This document shows, one piece after another, positions 17,296 to 26,347 of a stretch of DNA of 64,000 nucleotides (position 1 is the stretch's first letter; each line of letters opens with the position of its first letter). Location: NCBI GenBank assembly GCA_945883725.1, contig CAMCXZ010000005.1:1-64000 (forward strand), read 5' to 3'. The position numbers were made by a program, and so were the translations under genes. The stretch is from Bifidobacterium breve. Its GTDB lineage: Bacteria > Actinomycetota > Actinomycetes > Nanopelagicales > Nanopelagicaceae. The notes under the pieces are model-generated. The model made no database searches, was not told the DNA's origin, and saw only the letters and a program-made list of their open reading frames with translations.

Positions 17296-18191
17296 CGAGC
17301 TGCAATCGCCTTTACGTAAGCTTTGCCGGCGACTCGCATCCGTCGCCCGGTAGAAGTCTTTGCTCGCTTATTGAAAATGTCATAACCAATTGCTTCAACT
17401 TCATCAACAATGCCGCAATAGAGTTCACTAGCTGCTTCGATACAAGGTCGACTGGATCGCTCTAGCTGCAGAATCCCTGGCGCCGCCTCTCGCTGTAGTT
17501 GGCGCACTCGCTCGATTTGAAACTTCAAGGCTGCCGTAATTTGTGGGGTTAACTTTCGCGCTTCTAACATTTCGCGATCGACTCCAAATTGAGCTAACTC
17601 ATCTTGTGGTAGATAAACCCGGCCGCGATCTAAATCTTCGCCTACATCGCGAATGAAATTAGCTAACTGAAAAGCAACACCCAATTTTTCAGCTGGCTCA
17701 TAAGCAGCTGGGCTTAAAGCCCCCAAAATAGGAACCATTTCGAGGCCGATTACAGCGGCTGAGCCATATACATATTCCATCAAAGCTTCATAATTGGCAT
17801 ATTCGGTAATAGTTAAATCCATGGTCATTGAATGCAAAAATGCTACAAAATGTTCGTGCGGGATAGCGAAGCGATTAACCGTATCAATTAATGCTCGACC
17901 AACTTGATCATTGGAATCGCCATTCTTTAGCCCCGATAGAACACCATCGCCCCAAGTTTTAAGCTCTGCTGCTTTTTCGGCATCGGATAAAGTTGAAGCT
18001 AAGTCATCAACAATTTCATCGGCATATCTAGCAAACCCATAAAGAGCATGCACAAAAGGCCGCTTTGCTTTCGGCAAAAGCAGAGTTGCTAAGTAATAAG
18101 TCTTGCCATGTAGCGCATTAAGCCGTTTGCATTCTTCATAAGATGCCCGTAACTGCGGGTCAGTTATTCCGGCAGCAGTTAATTCATCCAT
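17292..18191 (-). CDS. crtB: Phytoene synthase
   Basis: CrtB joins two geranylgeranyl diphosphates to make phytoene. The 299-residue protein has both Asp-rich motifs, DEIVDD (about residue 57) and DVGEDLDRGRVYLP, plus YVYGSAAVIGLEM and QLANFIRD. It overlaps crtI by one base, so crtI-crtB are translated in series and probably share a transcript with idsA. Length and motifs are normal. Confidence 0.95.
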   Translation of the reverse strand: MDELTAAGITDPQLRASYEECKRLNALHGKTYYLATLLLPKAKRPFVHALYGFARYADEIVDDLASTLSDAEKAAELKTWGDGVLSGLKNGDSNDQVGRALIDTVNRFAIPHEHFVAFLHSMTMDLTITEYANYEALMEYVYGSAAVIGLEMVPILGALSPAAYEPAEKLGVAFQLANFIRDVGEDLDRGRVYLPQDELAQFGVDREMLEARKLTPQITAALKFQIERVRQLQREAAPGILQLERSSRPCIEAASELYCGIVDEVEAIGYDIFNKRAKTSTGRRMRVAGKAYVKAIAAR

Positions 18192-19675
18192 TAATTAACT
18201 GGGCCCACAATTCGTTCAGCTGCTAAGCGACCAGAGATCAAAACCATTGGCACGCCAACACCTGGTTGAGTTCCAGAACCGGTGAAAACTACATTCTCAA
18301 AACCTTTAGCCAGGTTACTTGGGCGAAACGGTCCAGTTTGGAAGAAAGTATGCGCACTCGCAAATGGTGCACCTGCTTCCATTCCCATCGCTTCCCATTC
18401 CAAAGGCGTTGTTAAGTGTTCAACTTCAATGGCATCGCCAAAACCGTCATAGCCACGTTCTTCAAGAGTGGCAATCATTTGATCACGGTAAGGCTTTGAC
18501 TCTTTGCGCCAATCAATATCGGCAGTTAAGTTTGGAGTTGGGAAAAGTACGTAGTAACTCTGCTTACCAGCCGGAGCTAAATCTGGATCATCATGAGTCG
18601 GCACGGTGACAAGCACACTCGGGTCACTCATTAACTGCTTCTTATTGATTAGCTCATCAAAGACGCCATCCCAAGATTTACCAAAGTGAATATTGTGATG
18701 TGCGATGTGATCATATTTCTTGCTAGATCCGATCAGCATGGTTGCGCACGATGGTGAGTAGCGCAGGCGCTTTACTGAACGCGGGGTCTTGCCCAATAGA
18801 TCTCGCCAAGCCACAGGTAGATCAGGGTTTAGAACTACGGCATCGCAGGTAATTCGCTCACCTTTATCGGTGATTACCGCCTTTGCGCGGCCATTCTCAA
18901 AATCAATCTTGGTAACAGTGGTGCTGTATTTGATTTCAACACCATGTTTTTGCGCGGCTGCTGCAAGTGCGACAGGAACTGCATGCATTCCGCCCTTAGG
19001 GAAGAAGACGCCATTTACTGAATCCATATAAGCGATGACCGCGTAAATTGCTAGCGCTTGCTGCGGGCTAACACCGGCATACATGGCCTGGAATGAGTAA
19101 ACCTTCTGCAAGCGAGGGTCTTTTAGATATTGATTAACTTTTGGTTGCAACTTTCTAAAGCCACCGAGTGCTACCAAGCGTGCCAAGTTAGGAGTCAATA
19201 AGTTAAGCGGTGAATCAATGTTGCGATCAATAAAGTCATTCATCTCGTACTTATATAACTTTGTTACGAATTCAACATATCGGCGATAGCCAGCTGCTTC
19301 GGCAGAGCTAACCGTGCGAGCAATTTCAGCTTCCATCTCTTGGGTGTTTGCGTGAACATCTATTTGCGAACCGTCGTCATAGAAGGCGCGATAAAGCGGC
19401 TTCAATGGCATTAAGTCGACCCAGTCTTTGAGTTCTTCGCCAACTGAATTAAAGGCATCGTTAATCAATGAGGGCATGGTTAGCACACTTGGCCCAGTAT
19501 CAAATGAGTAGCCATCGCGCTGTAGTAGACCGCTACGACCACCAGGCACAGACTCACGTTCAATGATTGTTACTTTGCGGCCAGCACCTGCCAGTCGAAG
19601 CGCTGCACTAAGACCGGCATAACCGGCGCCAACTACAACTACATGATCACTAGGACCCTTAATCTGCTTAACCAT
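18191..19675 (-). CDS. crtI: Phytoene desaturase
   Basis: CrtI turns phytoene into lycopene by stepwise desaturation using FAD. The 494-residue flavoprotein has the N-terminal dinucleotide motif VVVGAGYAGLSAALRLA, ERESVPGGRSG, DTGPSVLTMP, and the C-terminal GSGTQPGVGVPMVLISGRLAAERI. It is seven bases downstream of idsA and followed by crtB, so the three core genes form one operon. A second, more distant desaturase-like gene lies at 22272-23777. Confidence 0.95.
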   Translation of the reverse strand: MVKQIKGPSDHVVVVGAGYAGLSAALRLAGAGRKVTIIERESVPGGRSGLLQRDGYSFDTGPSVLTMPSLINDAFNSVGEELKDWVDLMPLKPLYRAFYDDGSQIDVHANTQEMEAEIARTVSSAEAAGYRRYVEFVTKLYKYEMNDFIDRNIDSPLNLLTPNLARLVALGGFRKLQPKVNQYLKDPRLQKVYSFQAMYAGVSPQQALAIYAVIAYMDSVNGVFFPKGGMHAVPVALAAAAQKHGVEIKYSTTVTKIDFENGRAKAVITDKGERITCDAVVLNPDLPVAWRDLLGKTPRSVKRLRYSPSCATMLIGSSKKYDHIAHHNIHFGKSWDGVFDELINKKQLMSDPSVLVTVPTHDDPDLAPAGKQSYYVLFPTPNLTADIDWRKESKPYRDQMIATLEERGYDGFGDAIEVEHLTTPLEWEAMGMEAGAPFASAHTFFQTGPFRPSNLAKGFENVVFTGSGTQPGVGVPMVLISGRLAAERIVGPVN

Positions 19676-19682
19676 TATTTAT

Positions 19683-20780
19683 TCACATATTTCTTTTGGT
19701 CGCGATGATTGCCATCTCGGTTAACAATTCTCTAGCTTGGGGCACTATTTCATCACGATTTAGGGCTTCTAGCGCGGTGGAAGTTAATTCTTCAATTAGA
19801 TCCTCTACGTGCATGGCAGCGCCAGTCTCAGAAATGATCTCTTGTAGGCGTGCGATAGCGCTTTCGGAGATATCGTGATTTCCGAATTCTTTGAGAAATT
19901 CAGCTTCTGCCCGTCCAGAGATGCGATCGTGGGTCATTGCCATCAATACGGTGCGCTTTCCTTCGCGCAAATCATCACCGGCTGGCTTGCCCGTAACTTT
20001 AGGATCTCCAAAAACGCCAAGTAAGTCATCGCGCAATTGAAAAGCTTCACCAAGGGGTAATCCAAATTCGGAATAAATAGAAATAATGTGCGCGCGCTTA
20101 GCTGCATCAGGAATAGCGATGGCAGCGCCTAGATGAAGTGGGCGCTCGATTGTGTATTTAGCAGATTTATAGCGGGCAATGTTTAGCGCTTGAGCAACGC
20201 TTTGAGTGCCGCGAGCTTGCTCGAATACATCGAGGTATTGGCCGGCAATTAATTCAACTCGCATTTCATCATGCACGCTAAGGGCGGCTAAGAGAGATTC
20301 GCTTTTTATTCCAGAACTGTTCAACATTTGATCTGACCAGATAAGTGCTAGATCACCAATTAAGACTGATGCTGATAAACCAAATTGAGTTGCCTTGCCT
20401 TGATACTTTTCAGCTGAGTGCATGGATTCAAATAATTTATGAATCGCTGGTTCGCCACGACGGGTATCTGAGGCATCCATCAAGTCATCGTGAACTAGCG
20501 CGCAAGCTTGCAGTAATTCCAAACTAGCAAAAGCACGAATCTCATCATCACTTAATTGAGAACCAGCACCCATCGCGCCAACTGCTGCGAAGAGGGGTCT
20601 AAATCGTTTTCCGCCATTAATCACAAAGGCAGTCAAACTTGTGGCCGCTGGCTTTAACTCTGGCGCGATTGCGGTGAAGTAATCACTTTGAGTTGATAGG
20701 AAATCCTGGAGTTGCGCCTCGACTTGCTCGCGCAAAGATTTAAGTTGCTCATGCGGTAGAGCAGATGCCTCAGGTTTCAC
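19683..20780 (-). CDS. idsA: Polyprenyl (geranylgeranyl) diphosphate synthase
   Basis: The 365-residue prenyltransferase builds the C20 precursor for carotenoids. The first Asp-rich motif is DDLMDASDTRRG and the second DDLLGVFGD; GGKRFRP binds the diphosphate. It heads the idsA-crtI-crtB operon, so it acts as crtE, and it is divergent from metF as idsA2 is in mycobacteria. The start is GTG. TATCGT lies seven bases upstream on the minus strand. Confidence 0.92.
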   Translation of the reverse strand: MKPEASALPHEQLKSLREQVEAQLQDFLSTQSDYFTAIAPELKPAATSLTAFVINGGKRFRPLFAAVGAMGAGSQLSDDEIRAFASLELLQACALVHDDLMDASDTRRGEPAIHKLFESMHSAEKYQGKATQFGLSASVLIGDLALIWSDQMLNSSGIKSESLLAALSVHDEMRVELIAGQYLDVFEQARGTQSVAQALNIARYKSAKYTIERPLHLGAAIAIPDAAKRAHIISIYSEFGLPLGEAFQLRDDLLGVFGDPKVTGKPAGDDLREGKRTVLMAMTHDRISGRAEAEFLKEFGNHDISESAIARLQEIISETGAAMHVEDLIEELTSTALEALNRDEIVPQARELLTEMAIIATKRNM

Positions 20781-20803
20781 GCGCGTAACGATACGCTGAC
20801 CTA
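20781..20803. promoter_or_regulatory. Overlapping bidirectional -10 elements between idsA and metF
   Basis: The spacer between the two GTG codons is 23 bases. Plus strand: TACGCT (20792-20797), six bases before metF. Minus strand: TATCGT (20788-20793), seven bases before idsA. They share the TA at 20792-20793, the same layout as at glgA/glgC. Confidence 0.58.
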
Positions 20804-21658
20804 GTGGCTATTCGTGCGACCAAATACTCTTTTGAGTTCTTTCCGCCTAAAGATCAGGCTGGCGAAGATCGCCTTTGGGCTGCCATGTCAGCGCTTGAAC
20901 CGATCGCCCCAGATTTCATTTCGGTTACATATGGTGCCGGGGGGTCAACCCGTGATCGCACAATTCGCATAACGTCACAGATCACCGAACGAACCTCAAT
21001 TCCAACAGTTGCCCATCTAACTTGCGTTGGTTCAACGCGGGGCGAACTAATCGAAATTCTGCAGAAATATAAGGAAGCTGGCATTCATAGCATTCTTGCG
21101 TTGCGCGGTGACCCAACTGGCGGGCCAAGCGCGCCTTGGGTGCCAACAGTTGGTGGATTCAATCATGCCGATCAATTAGTTGAACTAGCAATGGAAGTTG
21201 GCGGCTTTGAAGTTGGGGTTGCGGCATTTCCTGATGGCCACCCGGCATCAAATGGAGATTTAGCAAAAGATGTCGATGTGCTAATTCGCAAAGAATCTCT
21301 GGGTGCTACTTTTGCGACCACCCAATTCTTCTTTGAAGCACAAAGTTATCAAAGACTAGTTGAAGCACTTGCTGCCAAAGGATCTAGCTTGCCAATTATC
21401 CCGGGCATCTTGCCGGTCACCAATGTTAAGCAATTGGTGCGCATGTCTGAACTAAGCGGAACTCCGATCCCAACAAATATTTTAGAAAAATTCTCGGCTA
21501 TCGAAGATGATCAAGAGGCAGTCCAAAAACTAGGTATTGAGATCGCTACGCAGCTCTGCGAACAATTACTCGAATTAGGTGTACCCGGTCTGCATTTCTA
21601 CACGATGAACACTTCATCTGCCACGCTTGAGATTTATCGAAAGTTGGTCAACAAATGA
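20804..21658 (+). CDS. metF: 5,10-methylenetetrahydrofolate reductase
   Basis: MetF makes 5-methyltetrahydrofolate for methionine synthesis. The 284-residue TIM barrel has SFEFFPPKDQAGEDRLW, FISVTYGAGGSTRD, HLTCVGSTRGEL, ILALRGDPTGG, and the ATFATTQFFFEAQSY segment. The start is GTG, probably leaderless. Its stop overlaps the start of the next gene by four bases (ATGA). The divergent pairing with idsA is shared with mycobacteria. Confidence 0.95.
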   Translation: MAIRATKYSFEFFPPKDQAGEDRLWAAMSALEPIAPDFISVTYGAGGSTRDRTIRITSQITERTSIPTVAHLTCVGSTRGELIEILQKYKEAGIHSILALRGDPTGGPSAPWVPTVGGFNHADQLVELAMEVGGFEVGVAAFPDGHPASNGDLAKDVDVLIRKESLGATFATTQFFFEAQSYQRLVEALAAKGSSLPIIPGILPVTNVKQLVRMSELSGTPIPTNILEKFSAIEDDQEAVQKLGIEIATQLCEQLLELGVPGLHFYTMNTSSATLEIYRKLVNK

Positions 21659-22275
21659 TTAGTAAAAAAGATTTCTATAAGCGTTGGAGTGAATTACATG
21701 GAAATGCCAAAATATCGGGCATCGTGCATGCTTGGCTGGCCATCTCGTATCGGTTTGCGTTAATTGCAACCCTGCTTCGCATTTCCCCAAATGTTTTAAC
21801 GCTGCTGGGATTGATTTCAGCAATTGGTACCGCGCTAATTCCACAGTCTTATTGGGCTATCGCTTTAGTTGTGTTATCGCTTCTCTTTGATGGCATTGAT
21901 GGCAGCGTGGCGATTTTCCAACGTCGCGAAAGCGCTTGGGGAGCAATTCTTGATTCAGTTGCCGATCGCATTAGCGAAGCAGCTTGGGCATATGCGCTCT
22001 ATCAAGTCGGAATTCCGCTGGAAATAGCAGTTGGCTTATGGCTGGCAGCTTCCGTTCAGGAATATGCCCGCGCCAGATTGGCCGCTTTTGAAGTTAAAGA
22101 TTTAGGGATTGTTACTTTCGCTGAGCGCCCGATGCGAGCTAGCCTGTTGTTTATTATTTTGATTGCTTGGCAGTTAGATATTCCTGGCCTTGCGGCAATT
22201 GCTGGCGCTTTCTTAGTGATGCAAATTATTGGCGCACTACAAGTAATGCGCTTTGGTTACAAACAACTTCGCTAA
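21655..22275 (+). CDS. CDP-alcohol phosphatidyltransferase family membrane protein
   Basis: The 206-residue protein has about six membrane helices and the CDP-alcohol motif in the form DGIDGSVAIF...G...D...D (LLFDGIDGSVAIFQRRESAWGAILDSVADR region). The usual AR after DGxx is AI here; the four aspartates and the glycines are kept. It joins an alcohol to a CDP-lipid head in this family; the substrate is not known. It is translationally coupled to metF and convergent with the desaturase gene, with a four-base overlap of 3' ends. Confidence 0.82.
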   Translation: MISKKDFYKRWSELHGNAKISGIVHAWLAISYRFALIATLLRISPNVLTLLGLISAIGTALIPQSYWAIALVVLSLLFDGIDGSVAIFQRRESAWGAILDSVADRISEAAWAYALYQVGIPLEIAVGLWLAASVQEYARARLAAFEVKDLGIVTFAERPMRASLLFIILIAWQLDIPGLAAIAGAFLVMQIIGALQVMRFGYKQLR

Positions 22276-23777
22276 CGCGCACGCCCAATAGCATTTGCCA
22301 CAATTTCGGCACTGATTCCAACTAACGGCAATCCGCCACCTGGGTGAGTTGATCCGCCAACACAAAATAGATTCTTAATTGGTGAACGATTCTTAGTCCG
22401 CAAGAAGGCAGCGGATGCGCTGTTACTCGAAGTTCCATAAATCGAACCACCAGGTGCCATTACCGATTCTTGTAAATCAAGGGGAGTGCGAATTTCTAAG
22501 ACATCTAAACGTTCGCGAATCTTGATGCCGTGGGCTTCGATTTGATCGATAATCGAATTGGCATATTTATGTTTGAAATTCTCATCGCGCCAATCAAAGC
22601 CATCTTGGCCACTTTCGTCATGTCGCGGAGCATTTACTAATACGAACCAACTTTCATGCCCAGGATCTTTAACCATCAGTGGATCATCGGGGGCGCAAAT
22701 GTAGATGGTGGGATTTTCCACTGGTTTCTTTTGCGTGAAGACCGCTTCAAACTCGGCGTCGTAATCTGCCGGAAAAAGAATTGTGTGATGGTTTAGTTTC
22801 TCAGGCGATTCAGATGGACGCAAACCGAGTAACAGCGAGAAACCGGCCAGGGACTTTTGAGTTTTTGCTAAGTTCTTACGTTCACCCCTAGCTCGTTTTT
22901 CAGTAGAGCTAATTAGCTGATGATAAGTAAGGCTGGCATCGCTATTTGAAACAATGAAATCGGCTGCAATTTCGGTGCCATTAGCTAAGGCGATTCCGGT
23001 AGCGACGCCGTTAGCAGTTTGTATTTTGGCGACCGGTGAATTCAAATGAATCTTTACGCCTAGATCTAAACACCGTTTTTCAATCGCCAAAGATAGCTGG
23101 CCCACTCCGCCGGCTAAATGCCACGCACCGAAAGCTTCTTCAACGAAGGCAATGCTGAGCAATACGGCCGGCGCTTTACGTGGATCTGAGCCGCTATAGG
23201 TGGCATAGCGATCAACGATGTAACGAAGCCGTTGATCGGTTAATTTCTCGGTTGCTATCTCGCGTAGTGACTTAAATGGTGCTATCACAAGTAGATCGCG
23301 CAACAAGGTCACTCGTTTGAAGAGGGCAGCCACCGAAGTCAGTTCAGATTCAATAAAGGGTTCGCGCGAGACATCCCACATTGCCTCGGCACGCTTCATG
23401 ATTTGATCCCACTCAGCAGCGGCTTCACTTCCAAATGACGCTGTGATCGCTTGCAGAGTTTGGTAGCGCGAAAGGTTGGCAAACTTAACGCTTGAACCAT
23501 CGGCAAAGCGATAGTCAAAAGCTGGATCAACTGGAATCTGAGTTAAGACTTCTTCCATAATCGAACCAGTCTTTAGAAAGAAGTCTCGGTAAACCGCAGG
23601 CAGCGTTAGTAGCGATGGTCCAGTATCAAAGGCATAGCGGCCAATCCATTCGGTGCGACATTTTCCACCGACGAAGTTTGCCGCTTCAAAGATTTCAACT
23701 TGATGACCAGCTTTAGCAATTCGAGCTGCGGCGCTCATGCCACCAATACCGGCGCCAATGACAACTACTTTGCTCAT
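22272..23777 (-). CDS. Second carotenoid desaturase/oxidase (CrtI/CrtD/CrtO family)
   Basis: This 501-residue FAD protein resembles CrtI but is clearly distinct from it: VVVIGAGIGGMSAAARIAKAG at the start, FVGGKCRTEW, FDTGPSLLTLP, and GGSTHPGGGLPLVGISAEIV at the end. The ATG at 23777 is used; it overlaps the upstream glycosyltransferase stop as ATGA, and the 14 extra residues in the ORF track do not look like family sequence. Its place beside cruF- and crtA-like genes suggests a 1-hydroxycarotenoid 3,4-desaturase or ketolase. The exact reaction is uncertain. Confidence 0.85.
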   Translation of the reverse strand: MSKVVVIGAGIGGMSAAARIAKAGHQVEIFEAANFVGGKCRTEWIGRYAFDTGPSLLTLPAVYRDFFLKTGSIMEEVLTQIPVDPAFDYRFADGSSVKFANLSRYQTLQAITASFGSEAAAEWDQIMKRAEAMWDVSREPFIESELTSVAALFKRVTLLRDLLVIAPFKSLREIATEKLTDQRLRYIVDRYATYSGSDPRKAPAVLLSIAFVEEAFGAWHLAGGVGQLSLAIEKRCLDLGVKIHLNSPVAKIQTANGVATGIALANGTEIAADFIVSNSDASLTYHQLISSTEKRARGERKNLAKTQKSLAGFSLLLGLRPSESPEKLNHHTILFPADYDAEFEAVFTQKKPVENPTIYICAPDDPLMVKDPGHESWFVLVNAPRHDESGQDGFDWRDENFKHKYANSIIDQIEAHGIKIRERLDVLEIRTPLDLQESVMAPGGSIYGTSSNSASAAFLRTKNRSPIKNLFCVGGSTHPGGGLPLVGISAEIVANAIGRAR

Positions 23778-24847
23778 AGTGTGCGCCCCTTCCATTGAAC
23801 TTTTCCGCGGGCATTCCATGAGTAAATTATTAAGTAAATTAAAATTAAGGCTGAAATCGGATGTAAGAAGGAATCAAGAAAGCGACCACGAGATACGCGA
23901 GCAGCGATGATGCGCGAAATAATTACAAATTCCAATGCGTAGAAGCCTGCCGTAAAACCAGCGATAGCGCCAAGCAAGGGAAGAATTCCAGTTAGAAATA
24001 AGAAAGCAATCGCAACGAAGGATCCAAATCTTGATCCGAACGCAGCCCAAAGTGATTTACCGTAGCCAGCTTTAACTTCAGCCCACGAGTTATACATGTG
24101 ACAAGTTGCGATTTGTGAACCATCTGCGACACAGCCTTTGAATCCATTTCGCAATAAGGTGCGAGCAAGTTCCATGTCATCTAAGACAGCTGTTTTTGAC
24201 GCCGAATATCCAGAAACGGCAGAAAGTGAGCTCTCGCGCACAGCAAAGAATTGCCCATTAGCTACCGCAAGTGCTGGCCTGCCTGATTTTTCGGCTATCC
24301 GAAGTGGCACTGTCGATAGCCAAGACCATTGAAGTAGCGGTTGAATCATTCGCTCGCCAAAAGATTTTGCGATCTGTTTTGGATACGGTGAGACGAAATC
24401 TAGCTTTTGCTCAATTAGTAAATTTATAGTTGCGCAAATTGCTTTAGGAGCCAAGCGCACATCAGCATCAATATTTACGATGTAGTCAGCTTTGGCTTTA
24501 GAGCGTAATTGTTCGAGTGCCCAAGGCTTTCCGAGCCAGCCTTCAGGTAGTTGCTGGCCACTTGTGATGGTAAATCTCTGGTCACCTGAAACTTCTTGCT
24601 TCAAGAGCTCAAGAGTTTCATCTTCGGAATTATCATCTAAAAAATAAAATTTAAGGTCAGAGATACCAGTTTGAGCTTTAAGCGAATCAACCAAATCCAC
24701 AATGTTGGTAGCCTCATTGCGAACTGGCAGTAGGACGGCAACGGATGCCGATAAGTCTCGACCGTTACGGGGGATACGAATTGATTGGGCATTAATAAAA
24801 GTCAGCAAGAACATTGCCAACGTTAGAACTAGAGAGACAGTCAGCAT
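23774..24847 (-). CDS. Family 2 glycosyltransferase, CruG-like
   Basis: The 357-residue protein starts with a membrane helix and has a GT-A catalytic domain: VLLPVRNEATNIVDLV, FLDDNSEDETL, the metal-binding VNIDADVRLA, and DDMELARTLLRNG. Two to three further helices lie near the C-terminus. It is next to the CruF-like gene, the order known for carotenoid hydration plus glycosylation, so sugar addition to a hydroxylated carotenoid is the likely job. A different acceptor is possible. Confidence 0.82.
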   Translation of the reverse strand: MLTVSLVLTLAMFLLTFINAQSIRIPRNGRDLSASVAVLLPVRNEATNIVDLVDSLKAQTGISDLKFYFLDDNSEDETLELLKQEVSGDQRFTITSGQQLPEGWLGKPWALEQLRSKAKADYIVNIDADVRLAPKAICATINLLIEQKLDFVSPYPKQIAKSFGERMIQPLLQWSWLSTVPLRIAEKSGRPALAVANGQFFAVRESSLSAVSGYSASKTAVLDDMELARTLLRNGFKGCVADGSQIATCHMYNSWAEVKAGYGKSLWAAFGSRFGSFVAIAFLFLTGILPLLGAIAGFTAGFYALEFVIISRIIAARVSRGRFLDSFLHPISALILIYLIIYSWNARGKVQWKGRTL

Positions 24848-24856
24848 ATTAAATAT

Positions 24857-25657
24857 TTATGGACGACCGAGCCAGCGAGCGAAAAAGTATGGCGCTAGCG
24901 CCAAGGTGTAGAAGAAGCCACCAAATAACGCAACACCTGGACGATCAAAGAAGAAGAGATTTGAAACAATTCCACCAAACAAACTCCAGGCCAAGAAAAC
25001 ATCAGATGCCAGAAGTGAGGAACCATACTTACGTTGTTCTCTAGGTAAGGAAAAATTGAGAATAGCCATTAACGTGATTCCGGCTAATAACCAGCCGAAC
25101 ATATTTGATAGCGGAATATCTGGTTGAAACGGAACATGCGAGCCAGTAACGTCCCATTTCCAACGACCAGCGCCAACCATCTGTGGATCTAAAAACAAAT
25201 CCCATGCCATGAGCGCAAAGCCACCGTAGAGAAATGTCCATCTTTTTGTCATCCGTCTTGCAACGATCAGTAACGGGTGAGCCATCATCGCCCAAGCGAA
25301 CGGAACAACTATAGGAATTCCAAGGAACTGTGGGCCGAGGGATGGGTCATAAGAATATGTTCCAAACGGCCAACCAGTATTTTCGCCAATAAGTTCAATT
25401 AAATATGCAAATGGCAAAGTGATTAACAAATAGCGGCCGGTGTATTTCCAGCCATAAGCGAGTCGGGCATGCACGAACATTGCAGCAGCGCCAAAATAAA
25501 CAGTTGCGATGGTAACTACTCGTAGTGCCTCACCAGAGAGCAACGGGTAAGACATTTGTAAGAATAGTGCTGCCACCATGGTGCCGACCTGGAGACCATT
25601 TGCAAACGGTGATACGCCTCGGCGCCGACGGCGAGGTGTGTAGTTGCGAATGGACAT
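24857..25657 (-). CDS. cruF: Carotenoid hydratase-type membrane protein (CruF family)
   Basis: The 266-residue protein has about seven hydrophobic helices and CruF-family stretches: YLIELIGENTGWPFGTYSYDPSLGPQFLGIPIVVPFAW, GFALMAWDLFLDPQMV, and WLLAGITLMAIL. Family members add water to the psi-end of carotenoids to make a 1'-hydroxy group. It lies nine bases upstream of the CruG-like gene on the same strand and so probably supplies the hydroxyl that CruG glycosylates. Confidence 0.85.
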   Translation of the reverse strand: MSIRNYTPRRRRRGVSPFANGLQVGTMVAALFLQMSYPLLSGEALRVVTIATVYFGAAAMFVHARLAYGWKYTGRYLLITLPFAYLIELIGENTGWPFGTYSYDPSLGPQFLGIPIVVPFAWAMMAHPLLIVARRMTKRWTFLYGGFALMAWDLFLDPQMVGAGRWKWDVTGSHVPFQPDIPLSNMFGWLLAGITLMAILNFSLPREQRKYGSSLLASDVFLAWSLFGGIVSNLFFFDRPGVALFGGFFYTLALAPYFFARWLGRP

Positions 25658-25684
25658 GTGCCTAGTCTGCCCTATTTAGGCAAG

Positions 25685-26347
25685 TTAAATCGTGCCCCGG
25701 ATCTCGCGCACGGCGAATCGGGCAAAAAGCTCTTCGGCATACCAATCGAATTCAGCAGTTTGGGCAATAGCCTTTTGATGCGCAGCGCCCTTGTAAGCAA
25801 AATCTTTGATTGCCTGCATTGACTCCCAGAGTGAGAAAGTTCCTTGTAATCCAATTGGTGCCTCACCAATACCGATTGTTGAAATCAAGCCAGGACTGGA
25901 ATGCAAACTCGCAGTTACCGGTGGCACTGATTTAAAGAATCGCAGCGTTTGGCTGGCTTTGATGCGAGCACGAGTAATGGCGACTACTTGACCTTCAAAA
26001 TTATCTGGCGCGCTTGTTTCGAATGGTTTTTGCTTAGACCACATTCCAGTCGCTGCAATTGGATCAAGGACAACTCGAAATTCAGAGACTGATTTACTGC
26101 GCCATGCTCGGATTGTTGATGAACTATCTAGCGCTGCTAATTGGTTTTCTGGGATTACCACCAGACAACCCCAGCGAGTTGGGTCGGCGTCCCTTGGCGT
26201 GAAAGTTTCACCTTTCCCACAACCTAACATTTTGGCGAATGTCACACCATTACTTCGTCGCAGCATTGTGCGATCGATCGCCATTCGAAAAAGCGCAAAA
26301 AGCAAATGCTTGCGATTGATCTTCCAGAAGTAAATGACGGTAATCAC
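25685..26347 (-). CDS. crtA: Spheroidene monooxygenase-type carotenoid oxygenase (CrtA family)
   Basis: The 220-residue protein matches CrtA: an N-terminal FRMAIDRTMLRRSNGVTFAKMLGCGKGETF, WGCLVVIP, IGIGEAPIGLQGTFSLWESM and the C-terminal WYAEELFARFAVREI. CrtA enzymes add a keto group at C-2 of psi-end carotenoids and contain haem. The GTG start overlaps the alpha/beta hydrolase stop by four bases. It extends the carotenoid cluster beyond hydration and glycosylation. Confidence 0.86.
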   Translation of the reverse strand: MITVIYFWKINRKHLLFALFRMAIDRTMLRRSNGVTFAKMLGCGKGETFTPRDADPTRWGCLVVIPENQLAALDSSSTIRAWRSKSVSEFRVVLDPIAATGMWSKQKPFETSAPDNFEGQVVAITRARIKASQTLRFFKSVPPVTASLHSSPGLISTIGIGEAPIGLQGTFSLWESMQAIKDFAYKGAAHQKAIAQTAEFDWYAEELFARFAVREIRGTI

